A stretch of DNA of 64,000 nucleotides from Plumapathes pennacea (Eukaryota; Cnidaria; Anthozoa; Antipatharia; Myriopathidae). Below are positions 22,830 to 33,210 of this stretch, in pieces. Within the stretch, counting starts at the first letter, position 1; each line of letters opens with the position of its first letter. The position numbers and the translations under genes are program-made. The notes beneath the pieces are model-generated. The model ran no database searches, had not been told where the DNA came from, and saw nothing but the letters and a program-made list of their open reading frames with translations. The stretch is taken from contig OZ038463.1 in NCBI GenBank assembly GCA_964036295.1, forward strand, positions 27,329,069 through 27,393,068. The letters run 5' to 3'.

Positions 22830-23020
22830 GCTTTCTATACAACCTGGCAACCTTGTTGAGTGAATTTTCAAGCTGACATGTTTTGTGGAGGAACTGTGTT
22901 GTCATTTTGTAATGGGATTGACTGGGGAATACCCGACATCTTAAGTAGCTGTAAGACAGCGTAATAGCCTTATCTCATCTTCCCAGCGTGTGCATCATGT
23001 TCAAGTAGCTGTAGCACATT
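22830..23020 (+). repeat. Fragment matching 9005-9210 (inverted)
   Basis: Shares AAGCTGACATGTT, GGGGAATACCCGACATCTTAAG and similar words with the inverse of the region downstream of the 2A gene. Probably a fragment of the same family. From 23021 to 23700 I see nothing further that I can support. Confidence 0.45.
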
Positions 23021-23699
23021 AAGGCCCCGTCCATACGAAATTAATCTCTATCGGAAGCTGCAGACGTTTGAATACCGTGACAACAAAGGCGTGCATCACG
23101 GGCTTGTGGAGCGAACAATTACGGCTCGGATAGTTGGATATCAACCTTGAAGACTTCGAGGTATTCAGTGACAAATATTCTCGATGTAATCGCCTGCCGG
23201 TCTTTCCTGCTTTTGTTAAAGCGGCGTGAGTGAAAGCTAAGTAGCTGATGATTCGTGATTCCCCGTTCTATGATATTATGCTCGTGACATTTCATTGACA
23301 GATCTTTTATCTTAATCTCGCGTGATATTTGCCTCAATCCTATTAGTAATTCAATATCCTCAGACAATAAACAAAGAACCTTTACTGCACGCAAAACGAA
23401 GTTAAACGCCGACTGTTCGTATACGCCGCGCGTTACACAAAGCCGCAGAGTTTCCGACAAAGGGAGACGCTCTGCCCGCAGGGAAAAGTTCAAGTTCTAT
23501 CAAGTTTCGACACGTCTTCTACTACTTATTCGATGTTCTTTCACACAAATATTGCTCAGAACACAGATACATTGGTTGAAGCGGTATCTTTAATCGAGCA
23601 TTTGCAAAACACAACCCTTCGTACTTTACGGGGGTCCCGCTGGTAACACATCAAGCATTTGTGTACGGCTATTTTCAAGTCTTCCGACGCTTAAAAACA

Positions 23700-24949
23700 A
23701 TGCAAGCCAAAATCGCTCTTAAAGTATGGCTTCCGCGATGATCGTTTTGTTTGGATCAACAACTGAAGGACCGGAATTTTTTTCTATATCCCTTGACAGA
23801 GAAAACCCATTGTACTTGGTTCTGTGATTTTGATCTCTGAATACGTCTGATCTTGCAATGCCTGTGTTTTAACACATTTTAAAATACAAACGTATCTTAG
23901 CACCTCGGTTACTTTTGGCAATCTTCTTTTTGAGCTTCTAGCTTTCTCGCAGCGATGGTTTAGTGATCCTAATTTTCTCTTTCCATTTCCATCTGTGGCT
24001 TTTTTGTTTCCATGTTGTTTACATGCACGTTCACGGAACGCATTAGCATTGTGAAGTACGTAAGCTCGGGTATAATCATGAACTTTTGACGACTTTGGGA
24101 CATTCTTTGAAATGTATTCTTGTATTAGTCGCCTGCTTTTCTACTCTTGTTCAAAATGCGTGAAAGGTAATTCAATGGTACGTGGCTTGGCTCACGACTT
24201 CGTCTTGGAGGACTTCGGTTTTCTTTCACATAAACATTTGTGGGAATACAATAAAACTGAGCGAAGCAAGATCTACCAACGGTCACTTTTTCCTCAGCCA
24301 TTTCCCAATTTTCAAATAATAACGCCATCTGTTCCACTGATTGTTTGACCTTCATGGCACCGAGCCAAAATGTCGCAACAACAACATAAATGCACGCAGA
24401 GTGAAATTTTGATTCCAAACAAAAGTCAGATTTTCTGACGCTTTACTTGTATCAGCAAGAATAATACAAAGTAAAAGAATACAAAGTACCTTCAAGTTCA
24501 CCCTCATACTAAACAGTTCCATATAATCCGCTATCAAGCGCTTGTCAAGAATCGCCGTCTTTACACAGGTTCTCGTCTTTGTATCTCGAGCGCCTTCGTT
24601 CAGCTTGTTCCTTCAAGTTCTCCAGGTTCTGGATATCAGATTCTTCGTACATTTCTGTACAGTTGTGCATAGTTATGCAGTTCATTGATAAGTTCATTGC
24701 ATTTGCTTTCATGGCTTTCAATATGGCTTTTGAGGCTGAACGGACCGACCCAAGCCAAAACCGCTCAATGAAATTTAGTATGGGTCTACCGCAGCTGGCG
24801 TATGCGTTTGTAAGTAAGATGAGCGGTCCATAAAATAATCCACAGAGCCAACTAAGGCAAGCAACACACAAGTCCACCTCCCACATCTTGCTGTCTTCAA
24901 AATGGCGAAACTGCTTGCTCGACAAGTCACGTGATCGCAACGTCATCAC
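23700..24949 (-). pseudogene. Decayed second copy of the 2A-family gene
   Basis: Minus-strand pieces match 9372-10379: a 2A region near 23750-23830, a basic region, and membrane segments at 24352-24537 (VNLKVLCILLLCIILADTSK). Breaks include a stop in the basic region, frame shifts around 24120 and 24410, and a deletion of about 15 bases near 24560. The 2A motif reads DIEKNSGP, with the critical first Pro changed to Ser. Further upstream a 134-residue frame (24545-24949) adds an N-terminal part with a hydrophobic segment (LCVACLSWLCGLFYGPLILL) that the first copy lacks, so the full-length protein was longer. Confidence 0.6.
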
Positions 24950-25065
24950 AAATCACATGATAATATCAACCAATCATCGCATGCAGATCTCTAACCCAGA
25001 AAAATAAAAAAAAAAAAATCGCTGCATTTTATAGCTTGTGACGTCACAAGCAAAAAAAAAAAAAA

Positions 25066-25383
25066 CTCGACATTGCAAAACAAAGTGGAGACAAAGAACG
25101 TGAAGGAACAGCTTATGATAGGCTTGGGAACTGCCATTGCTCTCTCGGGCAGTACGACAAGGCTGTACAGTATTACGAACTAAAGCTCAACATTGCAAAA
25201 CAGACTGGAGACAAAGAAGGCGAAGGAGTAGCTTATGGTGGGCTTGGGAAGAGTCACTACTCCCTCGGACAGTACGACAAGGCTGTACAGTATTACGAAC
25301 TAAAGCTCAACATTGCAAAACAGACTGGAGACAAAGCAGACGAAGGAGTAGCTTATGGTGGGCTTGGGAACTGTCATTACACT
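25066..25383 (+). pseudogene. Tetratricopeptide-repeat fragment
   Basis: An open frame without its own start codon encodes about two and a half TPR units of 40 residues. Each unit reads GxAYGGLGxxHYSLGQYDKA, then VQYYELKLNIAKQTGDKxxE. The DNA units are 120 bases and nearly identical. It begins just after a run of A bases and ends abruptly at the left terminus of the 4.04-kb inverted-repeat element, where the expected SLGQYDKA is cut. TPR arrays of this kind (GPSM2/TTC28-like) form large families in corals. Here only a fragment remains, probably a pseudogene or a retrocopied piece broken by the transposon. Confidence 0.75.
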
Positions 25384-27356
25384 GGGATCATTACGGGTAT
25401 CGGGCCACAGGCAAAGTAGAGGTCGCATTCTTAACATGAGTGATTTGATCATGTAAAGAATACGACCGGGGGTCGTATTCTTAAAGTGATTGAATCGATC
25501 ATTTCCAGTATACGACCTCAACCATAATTTCCAGGGGGGGGGGGGGGGGATAGAATTTTAATCATTTTAGGAACACGACCGGTCGTTTATTTAAAATAAT
25601 CAAGTTTTTTAGTTTAGGTTTACGACCGGTCGTATTCTTAACATGAAAAATGTGCTCAATTTAGGAACACGACCGGTCGTTTTCTTAAAATGATCAAGTT
25701 TTTCAATTTAGGTTTACGACCGGTCGTATTCTTAACATAAAAAAGTTGCTCAATTTAGGAACACGACCGGTCGTTTTCTTAAAATGGTTAGGTTTTTCAA
25801 TTTAGGTTTACGACCGGTCTTTTTTTTTTTTTTTTTTTTTAACGATCAAGTTCTTTAATTTACAGAAACATAGTGAATATTTTATATACCAGAAGTAACC
25901 AAAGGTCAGGTGAATGCTGCCGAGGCTTACCCTCGCTGATTAAACCAAGTCAGAACACAGAAGCAAAAAAGTTTCTTTCTTGTTTACAACTGTAACTAAA
26001 TCTATTAACCCATTCACTCCTGGAGAAATAACGCGCGCAGCTACCTTCAAATTCCTTTATGGGAAGTTGTACGGGAACGATAACGCAACGCGACTCGCAA
26101 AAATAAACCAAATGCGCAGTAATTACAGAAGCGAGATACCATTCCTAATTAAAATTTATTTGAAACTAGAATACATGACCAAAACATATAATAAAAAGGA
26201 CAAAAGATAATTCAAAAGGCAATAAAACGTAAAATTATAAATCACCGAATGAAATATTTTGTTCGCAGCGTTCGTCCATCCGAAGACGAACAGCGAATTT
26301 ATCTATACAAAACTTAGTGAAATGGTTCTAAACTTCAGACTGATATTCTAAATTCACAGATCGATCTCGTTAAAGTAAATCTATTAAATTTGCAAACAAA
26401 ATAGAAGCAAAATTAGCAACCGGACTGGAAATAATTGTGCAAAGTACATCGCCACGTGGTGATAAACAAAGTCAGTTTCACGAAGAAATTGAACGATATA
26501 TTTCTTCCCTACCGATTCGTTTCGCGGTCACTATCAAGACGAATAGCTCCACAAATCCATCTCTGGTAAACACAACGAAGAAACATACTGTCTTGGACAG
26601 ATCAGAAGCTTACAAGAATCCGCGTTCGTACCTCCGCCATTGTTAGTTCAAACAACATGACATCTCTCCTTTCGTCTTCATCGGTCGAAGGCTCTTAGCG
26701 TAAGATGTACACAACCCTCGTGGGCCTCGACAAATCGTTCCACACAAAATACATGTGTCCATACTGCTTTGAATTTTGCACAAGAAATGGATTGCCAGCA
26801 GTAAATGCCCGTGATTGACCCTCGCAACATGTATTTAATCGTGAGTAACGCAACGCGGTATCGAGTCAACAGCGATAAAACGAGCGCTAACAACAAAAAT
26901 TGTTATCTCAAGTCAGAATGCAGTTTATTTATGTTTTACTCACATGGATCACCAAATGTAAAGCCAAATGATGAAACAGATACACATTGAGGGGCACATG
27001 CATTGACACGAAAGACCCCGGGCGAAAGACATACCGTTTGTAGGCGGTACATCGCGAATGTAACGTGTTGTTGTTTGGCAGAGATCATCAGGAAGATCAG
27101 GCGATGTTTCACTTCAATACTCGATTCATTACAACGAAGGAACATTCAAAAAGTCCTTGCTTCGACTTTCGAGTGCCGTCGGAGAAAAACACTCACGGTC
27201 CCTTGAGCATTATGTCTGCGTTTAATTGGCCATCAGTTGTCACATGACTGATCATCCAGACCGACATCCATGAGTTGAGCCACAATGCAGAATTAGTGTC
27301 GCTGTCTCCTATCGTCGGCAGCAATTACTCATTGCCCGACTTTCTGCAGCGGTTTC

Positions 27357-27698
27357 TTGCTTTTAATCGAAGGTGAGAAACCGGTGATCGTCATTCATGT
27401 CAAACCAAATACCTCCATTGGAGTTTTGCCCGTAAAGGACGATACAAGCGTCTACAGTAACATCAGGGCCATTGAAAATGTGAACGGTGCGGCTCCCTAT
27501 TCTTTGAGAAACTTTCCTCAACGAGAAAATGTGGAGTTAGCAAAAGAAGATGTCAGGTCTTGGTTTGGGGATATGAGAGGCGTTGCCCACAGGCACCTTG
27601 ACGGTTATGTTCATGAATATAATTGGAGGAATTCACTCTCAGGTGAAAATAATTTTGACGATTTTGTATCGGCCATAAAGTCATGCTACCCTCTGTGA
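27357..27698 (+). CDS. Possible C-terminal fragment of an IS1595/Merlin-type transposase
   Basis: A frame of about 113 codons inside the 4.04-kb element. The end reads VRSWFGDMRGVAHRHLDGYV, followed by HEYNWRNSLSG and FDDFVSAIKSCYPL. The pattern of an RGV turn, HLxxYxxEYxWR and a late FDxxVxAI resembles the C-terminal end of ISXO2/IS1595-like (Merlin) transposases. The catalytic DDE part is not visible upstream, where the frames are broken (26000-27350 holds only short pieces). It is probably a relic. The family assignment rests on pattern memory and is uncertain. Confidence 0.4.
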   Translation: MLLIEGEKPVIVIHVKPNTSIGVLPVKDDTSVYSNIRAIENVNGAAPYSLRNFPQRENVELAKEDVRSWFGDMRGVAHRHLDGYVHEYNWRNSLSGENNFDDFVSAIKSCYPL

Positions 27699-28076
27699 AG
27701 ATAGCAATTATAGTTAATAAATTAGTTGACAGGTTTTAGTTCCATTGTAAAATGGTGAAATCATTTTTTTATGAATTGTTCTTCGGCCGTAAACAAATGG
27801 ATTTTTACACTGCAATAACTTGGCTATTCAGTACTGGTGTTATTTTCCTCCTCTGTTGCAGCCGGTTGAGGACCATATGACGTAAACCTACGACATAACG
27901 TTCAGTTCACGAATAAGGCGTCGAATGTTCTAATTTGTTTCTATTATTTTAAGAATAACAGCTGTATTATTTAGAAAGTGATAAACTTTTTCAACTTAAG
28001 ATTACGACCGGTCGTGTTCTTAAATTGCTAAACTTTTTAAATAAGTTTACGACCGAAACACTGCACCCATGAACAC

Positions 28077-28243
28077 TTAAGGATGGTTTACACGGACGAC
28101 GCAAGCATAAGTATCGACAGTGGCGACATAAGCGTAATCATAAACATAAAGAACGGACGTGTTTGATCATTATGCTTATATGTGCTATGCTTATGCTTGC
28201 GCTTATACTTATGCTTCAGTCGTTCGAGTAAACCAGCCTTTAA
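28077..28243. mobile_element. MITE with GCATAAG subterminal words, nested
   Basis: TTAAGGATGGTTTACACG and, inverted, TTAAAGGCTGGTTTACTCG form the ends, each followed by AAGCATAAGTAT. TTAA is at both ends. It lies in the right arm of the 4.04-kb element, and the foldback element at 19694-19917 shares its GCATAAG and CGACAGTGGCGACATAAGC words. Confidence 0.65.
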
Positions 28244-28692
28244 CGGAGAAAATATAATGCATGTTATAACAAGAAACCAAACGAAAATAAATTAAGAGCC
28301 AAACAAACTAGCGTGTTGGTGAGGATGGCGTATAAGGAAGCTAGGAACGAAGACTATATGCAAATAATAACCACCGGGTGGGAGATACGGATTACCCACG
28401 TTTCCTACAACACTACGATGATAAATACTTCCTATAAAATCAACAAAGCGGTTTGTACTGTGGAAGATCGGCCATAGAATTTATCTTAAACATAAACATA
28501 TTTTGATCCTTGTGCTTTTGCTTGCGTCGAGCCTGTTTTCACTGTGAAATAATGACTGTTGTGCTTACGATTGTGCTTATGCTTTCATGCGTAAAGAACA
28601 ATAGTACAAACTATAGAGCGCTACCATTACCCGATATGTTTTTTTTTCCTTTTTTGGAAAAAAGCGACCTGTCGTAAACCTATGAAAAACCT

Positions 28693-28933
28693 ACAATAAT
28701 GGCCAAAATTAGTTGGGACGATGCTGATTGAATATGAATTTACGACCTACTGCTTTACCCCAAGGCTATGTAATTTGTACTGAAACAAAATCATCAACAC
28801 TAGAGGTAGCTATGATGCCCCACCCCTCTGAATCAACGTTGGTGTGAGTTGGTGCAACTGATATTCCAACATTTATTTGAGGGAGGGGAGGAGGGGGAAT
28901 TTGTATCGTCCCAACACTTTTGGCCATGATTTT
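28693..28933. mobile_element. Diverged third copy of the 16354/17850 MITE, nested
   Basis: Ends ACAATAATGGCCAAAA and TTTTGGCCATGATTTT with GTTGGGACGAT inside. It is inserted in the right arm of the 4.04-kb element, splitting the palindrome ladder. Confidence 0.65.
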
Positions 28934-29425
28934 AACTTTAAGAAAGCAGCCGGTCGTGTTCCTGAAATGAGCACGTTTTTCATGTTAAGAATACGACCGG
29001 TCGCAAACCTAAATTGAAAAAAAAATGCTCTTTTTAAGAAAACGACCGGTCGTGTTCCTGAAATGAGCACGTTTTTCATGTTAAGAGCACGACCGGTCGT
29101 GAACCTAAATTGAAAAACGTGCTCATTTTAAGAAAACGACCGGTCGTGTTCCTAAATTGAGCACATTTTTCATGTTAAGAATACAACCGGTCGTAAACCT
29201 AAATTGAAAAACTTGATCATTTTAAGAAAACGACCGGTCGTGTTCCTAAAATGATCAAAATCCTATTTCCCCCCCTGGAAATTATAGTTGAGGTCGTATA
29301 CTGGAAATGATCGATTCAATCACTTTAAGAATACGACCCCCGGTCTTATACTTTACATGATCAAATCACTCATGTTAAGAATGCGACCTCTACTTTGCCT
29401 GTGACCCGATACCCGTAATGATCCC

Positions 29426-30086
29426 TCGGGGCTCCTCATGGAGAGCACGAATGCCACCTCTTCTAAATCACGATTTATTCTTGCGGCTTCCTTAATCAAG
29501 ATTTAGGGTGCAAAATCATGATTTAGCTTTCTAGTGTGACCACAGCCGTTGTATACTGTTCCCGCCGTGACTTTCGCTTTATTCTGCTTTATGTAACACA
29601 GTCTGGTCTGCACCTCTGGTCGTTCCATTATTTTTTCGTTCATTCGCATCAAGTGAGGACTGTGGAGAGTGCGAGCAACGAGCAACGAGAAGGTGTAAGA
29701 GTTTTCAGAAAGCGCAATGAAGATTCGCGTTTCGAATCTAAGGGAAATGCTTCAATTGTCCCACAGAATTGTAAATATTGTTTTCAGTGTCGGTCATTTT
29801 TCCAGCTCTAAATGTTTTTTCCTTTTTAACTCGTGAATGCGAAGCACTGAACGAGTTATTGTGAGTGGTGGGAAATTTCACTCGCTCGCTCGCTCGCTCG
29901 CTCCATGGGTACGGTATAAACTTTCGGCGGAAGCGGGTTCTGCTGATCAGTGCATAACACTGGCGCAGTTCTTGCAAAAAAATGGCGGCCAGTTGGCGAC
30001 CGAGAATACCCGACGTTCGAAACAGAGGTTGAGAGTCATAAAAGCGATGAAATGATCTTTCACGTTTGGATTCCTTTCATTTTTTA
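29426..30086. other. No gene recognised; CTCG microsatellite
   Basis: (CTCG)n spans about 29880-29903. A 72-codon frame (29837-30055) spans it and is probably chance. Confidence 0.4.
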
Positions 30087-31546
30087 TCCCCGAACGAAGT
30101 GAGGGAAATATTTACGACGCTTATGCATCATAGTCGGCTCATTTGAAGACTCCAAGCGCGTCGCCATCTCGAAATCTAATGTTCGTGTGTTTGTTTGTTT
30201 GTGTGTTTGTCCGATGCGACCTTTTTAGGCCAGGTGCCTAAGGCAATGTCGAAATAAGGCTATCGACTAGCGTCACCGCCATGTTTTTAAGAAAGATTTG
30301 AACAAAGCAACAATTGTACGTAACTGCGCTCACGAAAATGAATTTGAAAACTAGAAAACTTGAAACAGAACGGTCTCGCGAAGCTCGTCTTCAAAAGAGA
30401 AGGGAACAGGCACTTCAAGAGCAAAAGCGGACCGAAGAAAAGACTCCGCAGAGAAAACAGCGCATGAATGCCGATCGAAAGCGACATGAAGAGAAGCGGG
30501 TAACACAGACAACTCCGCAAAGAGAACAGCGCTTGAAAGCGAATCGAGACCTTCAGGAGAAAAAGCGGGCCGAAAAGACTCCGCAAAGACAACAGCGCAT
30601 AAATGCCGACCAAAAGCGACATGAACAGAAGCGGGTAACACAGACAACTCCGCAAAGGGAACAGCGCTTGAAAGCAAATCGGGAGCTTCAGACGCCGTTT
30701 TGTGTTAAACTCAGATACTTATTTAGAAAGGACAAGCAACAAAGGTTAGTCAGTGAAAATCGAACAATCACCGTGACAAATATATTCTATCCCGTATAGC
30801 TTGTAACTCGGTCACTTCAAGAATGTATTAAAATCTGTATGCTGATCATTTTCCTTCGAAGTATTGTTTTACTACGCTTCTGTCGCCAGTTTCGGCTACC
30901 GTATTCGCTCAGAGCAATCGGAACTTGGAGCCTTGAATGATTTAGTCAGATGTCTTATTTTTCTGTAATCTGACACGCGGTGATTGCAGCGAGAATCGTT
31001 CACAAGCCCTTAGAAGTATTACTGGGTTTGAAGCCCGTGTATAATTTGAAGTAAACTGTTCAAGTTTTGCTTTGATTCTGGGAGAAATCTTGCTGTTTTG
31101 AGTGGGTTCACATGCAAAACAATTCGAGTCTATTAAATATGCATGCCTGAGTCTGGTGAATGCCTTCCAGAATAAAATCAGATCGCACAGGAAGCTATTT
31201 AATTGTACTGCCTATATGAATTCAAAATTAGAAAATCAGTGTTCCTTTTTTACCAACTTCAAACTTTGAGTATTAAATTTTGAGAACGTGCTTGGCAGAC
31301 TGTATGAATTAATTTGACGTGCCGACCGTGGGAAATATGTACTTCGTCACGCAATCGATTCTTTTTTCAACGCAAAAGTATGACACACCATTCTTTTTCT
31401 CCTTCCTTTGCGTGTAGCACTTGAGTTCGAAGAAAAGATTGAGTCGACATTTCGGTAAAACAAAGGCTACTCTTGTTGGGAGTTACCAAAGTAAAAGTCC
31501 CATCAATGGCAGAGTGAGGGGGTATCTGCGATTATCGTATTTCTAG
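30087..31546 (+). mobile_element. Helitron-like element, copy C
   Basis: Starts TCCCCGAACGAAGTGAGG after an A and ends CGTATTTCTAG before a T, as in copies A and B. It carries an open STPR-like frame at 30338-30799. The right end lies about 25 bases from the GPCR pseudogene. Confidence 0.8.
30338..30799 (+). CDS. STPR-like charged repeat protein of Helitron copy C
   Basis: A frame of 153 codons from the conserved ATG, with no breaks, ending in VTNIFYPV as in copy A. Repeats of about 23 residues run from residue 25 to 120 (TTPQREQRLKANRDLQEKKR, RINADQKRHEQKRV). It differs from copy B by a lost stretch of about 10 residues near the start of the repeats and by the intact C-terminus. Two of the three copies keep an open frame of the same length, which is mild evidence of a product, but codon-level selection cannot be judged by eye. 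Confidence 0.5.
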   Translation: MNLKTRKLETERSREARLQKRREQALQEQKRTEEKTPQRKQRMNADRKRHEEKRVTQTTPQREQRLKANRDLQEKKRAEKTPQRQQRINADQKRHEQKRVTQTTPQREQRLKANRELQTPFCVKLRYLFRKDKQQRLVSENRTITVTNIFYPV

Positions 31547-31569
31547 TATGATAAAATAGCAAGTGGTGA

Positions 31570-32589
31570 CTAGACTTTTTACAGGACTGTTTCACGAGAG
31601 GTGACAAGCAGGGTATCATTACGGAGTTTGGAGCGGATCGGCGCCGACAATTTCGTGTTCACATTTGGGCCGACCTTGCTCTATTTGGAGGAGATTTACC
31701 AATGATTTCCAGGAAGGCGCGATAAAACTGAGAGTTGAGGTAAATGTACATCCAGGGGTTGATGGCTGAATGGCTGTGTCCACACCAGAAACAAAGGAAC
31801 ATCACGTATTCAGGAACCCTCTTTCCCAACGATCAAAGAAGGTGAATCACCGCAACCGGCAGCCAACACAGAATGAAGACCACTACAATTGATATAAGCA
31901 ACTTAAATACTTTTCTGTTTCGATCGAGTCTGCGTTGTAAGTTTTCCATGTGAACGAATCCGGGCCTTTCTTGTTGAGAAAGAGTGGTGCACATGATGGA
32001 AAAGAGTACAACCATGAGGATAAGAGGCAAAAAGAACATAAGGCCGAAGTACATGCTATTCGAGATAGTATCGCCTGTGGTATTATTGATATGAAGGAGT
32101 GACCAGTCGGACTCGCAGTAGCCAGACGAGTTCGAATAGGTCAATAATCGATGAAATGTCAATATAGTGGAGCTGACCCAGATTACTACGGTAAAACTTC
32201 TAGGGGTACAGCTTGTAAATACAGGCAAAGGATATATTATCGCAATGAATCTATCTAAAGTCATTGTAGCCAGTGTAAAAATTGAAGCAGCAATTGCAAG
32301 GACAGGTAAAAAACGAACAATTTTACAGAGAATGTTCCCTCCAATTCCCCCAAGCCACTTGTTTCTGAAGTAGAAAGCGACGCTATCGGGCACTGATGAC
32401 AGAATTATCAGATCTGCAACGGCCATATTCACGAACAAGATGCTGGTGCCTTTCTTGTGTAGGGCTTTTTAAAAATTATGATCAAGACCAAAGTGTTTCC
32501 CACGAAGGAAGCAGCAAAAATGATTGTGTACATGATTAGTACTGAAACTTCAAGAGCAAGAGGTTGCGGATTGTCTGACACGGCAGTAC
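31570..32589 (-). pseudogene. Class A GPCR pseudogene
   Basis: Two overlapping pieces (32429-32589 and 31833-32438) plus an untranslated continuation to about 31570 together cover seven helices. Compared with the open paralogue at 38675-39678 there is a one-base shift after TM1 (in the run IIIFKK before LHKKG) and a nonsense change (Trp to TGA) in the loop after TM6. Sequence beyond the stop still encodes the TM7 signature (HSHSAINPWMYIYLN). It retains the canonical Asp in TM2 (NMAVADL) and DRF at the end of TM3. The splice acceptor at 32590-32591 sits at the same codon phase as in the paralogue, so this is a genomic duplicate and not a retrocopy. Confidence 0.8.
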
Positions 32590-32759
32590 CTGAAATAAAG
32601 GGGCAGATCATTAAATACCTTATTCTGAAATATCTTTATTAAAGTAGACATATCGTCAAACTTTTAACCTGGACAGAGTATCGTACTTTAGGAGTACTTT
32701 TTATATTGACGCTGCAGTGCATTGAATAATTCAAGGACTGCGTAAGATTATCAGCATTT

Positions 32760-33210
32760 ATGACCCACTAAATATTTCCTCCCGCGCGTGATTGGTAGAA
32801 TCCTGATACGTGACCGAATAACTCCCGCCTGGCGAACTATGGCTGTTTATTGACAACATCCAAACACAGTTTTATATATTAATCACAAAAATCCATTACG
32901 AGATGACTACCGAGGAGGACATCAATTCATTTTGTCAAAAAAGCAGTTCCAGAAAGCACCAAAGAACTTTCCAGTCCTTGCGCCATTATTTGCGCTGCGA
33001 GAGGAAATAGTTGAAGTTCGATCCATAATAAAGACAATAAACTACTTTTGGCTTCGGGAAAATGCACAGATAATTGTCCTTGGACATTATCTGTTTCTCA
33101 AAGCTCACAGTTGCCCTCGAGCTTCGCTCTTGGTCAGCTGTTCGCTTCTCGGAACAGGCAATAACCTTGGACAATTATCCGTGCATATTTCCTCGTCAAA
33201 AGTAGTTTAC
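32760..33210. repeat. Inverted repeat arm paired with 36960-37440, containing a foldback MITE
   Basis: GAAATATTTCCTCCCGCGCG-type sequence, GTGACCGAATAACTCCCGCC, and ATGACTACCGAGGAGGACAT recur inverted at 37140-37440. Within it, 33037-33207 is a foldback: AAACTACTTTTGGCTTCGG and GGACAATTATCCGTGCATAT with their inverses. Both copies of the larger unit contain the foldback, so it was probably part of the unit before duplication. Confidence 0.6.

Larger units (their letters stand above)
25384..29425. mobile_element. 4.04-kb element with long TIRs and arrays of ACGACCGGTCGT palindromes
   Basis: The end GGGATCATTACGGGTATCGG (25384) recurs inverted at 29406-29425, and the match continues inwards for several hundred bases on each side. 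Each arm contains a ladder of the perfect 12-base palindrome ACGACCGGTCGT about every 50 bases: near 25575, 25624, 25672, 25721 and 25766 on the left, and near 28005, 28991, 29048, 29090, 29136 and 29230 on the right. Spacer words alternate (TTCTTAACATGA and AATTTAGG). The centre has a transposase-like fragment (27357-27698). The right arm is interrupted by two MITEs. The palindrome ladder is most likely a transposase binding array. No matching target duplication was seen. Confidence 0.75.

Noticed and set aside
25500-25820. CRISPR-like regular repeats
   Set aside because: Regular spacing of ACGACCGGTCGT is within transposon arms of a eukaryotic genome, with spacers that are themselves repeated.
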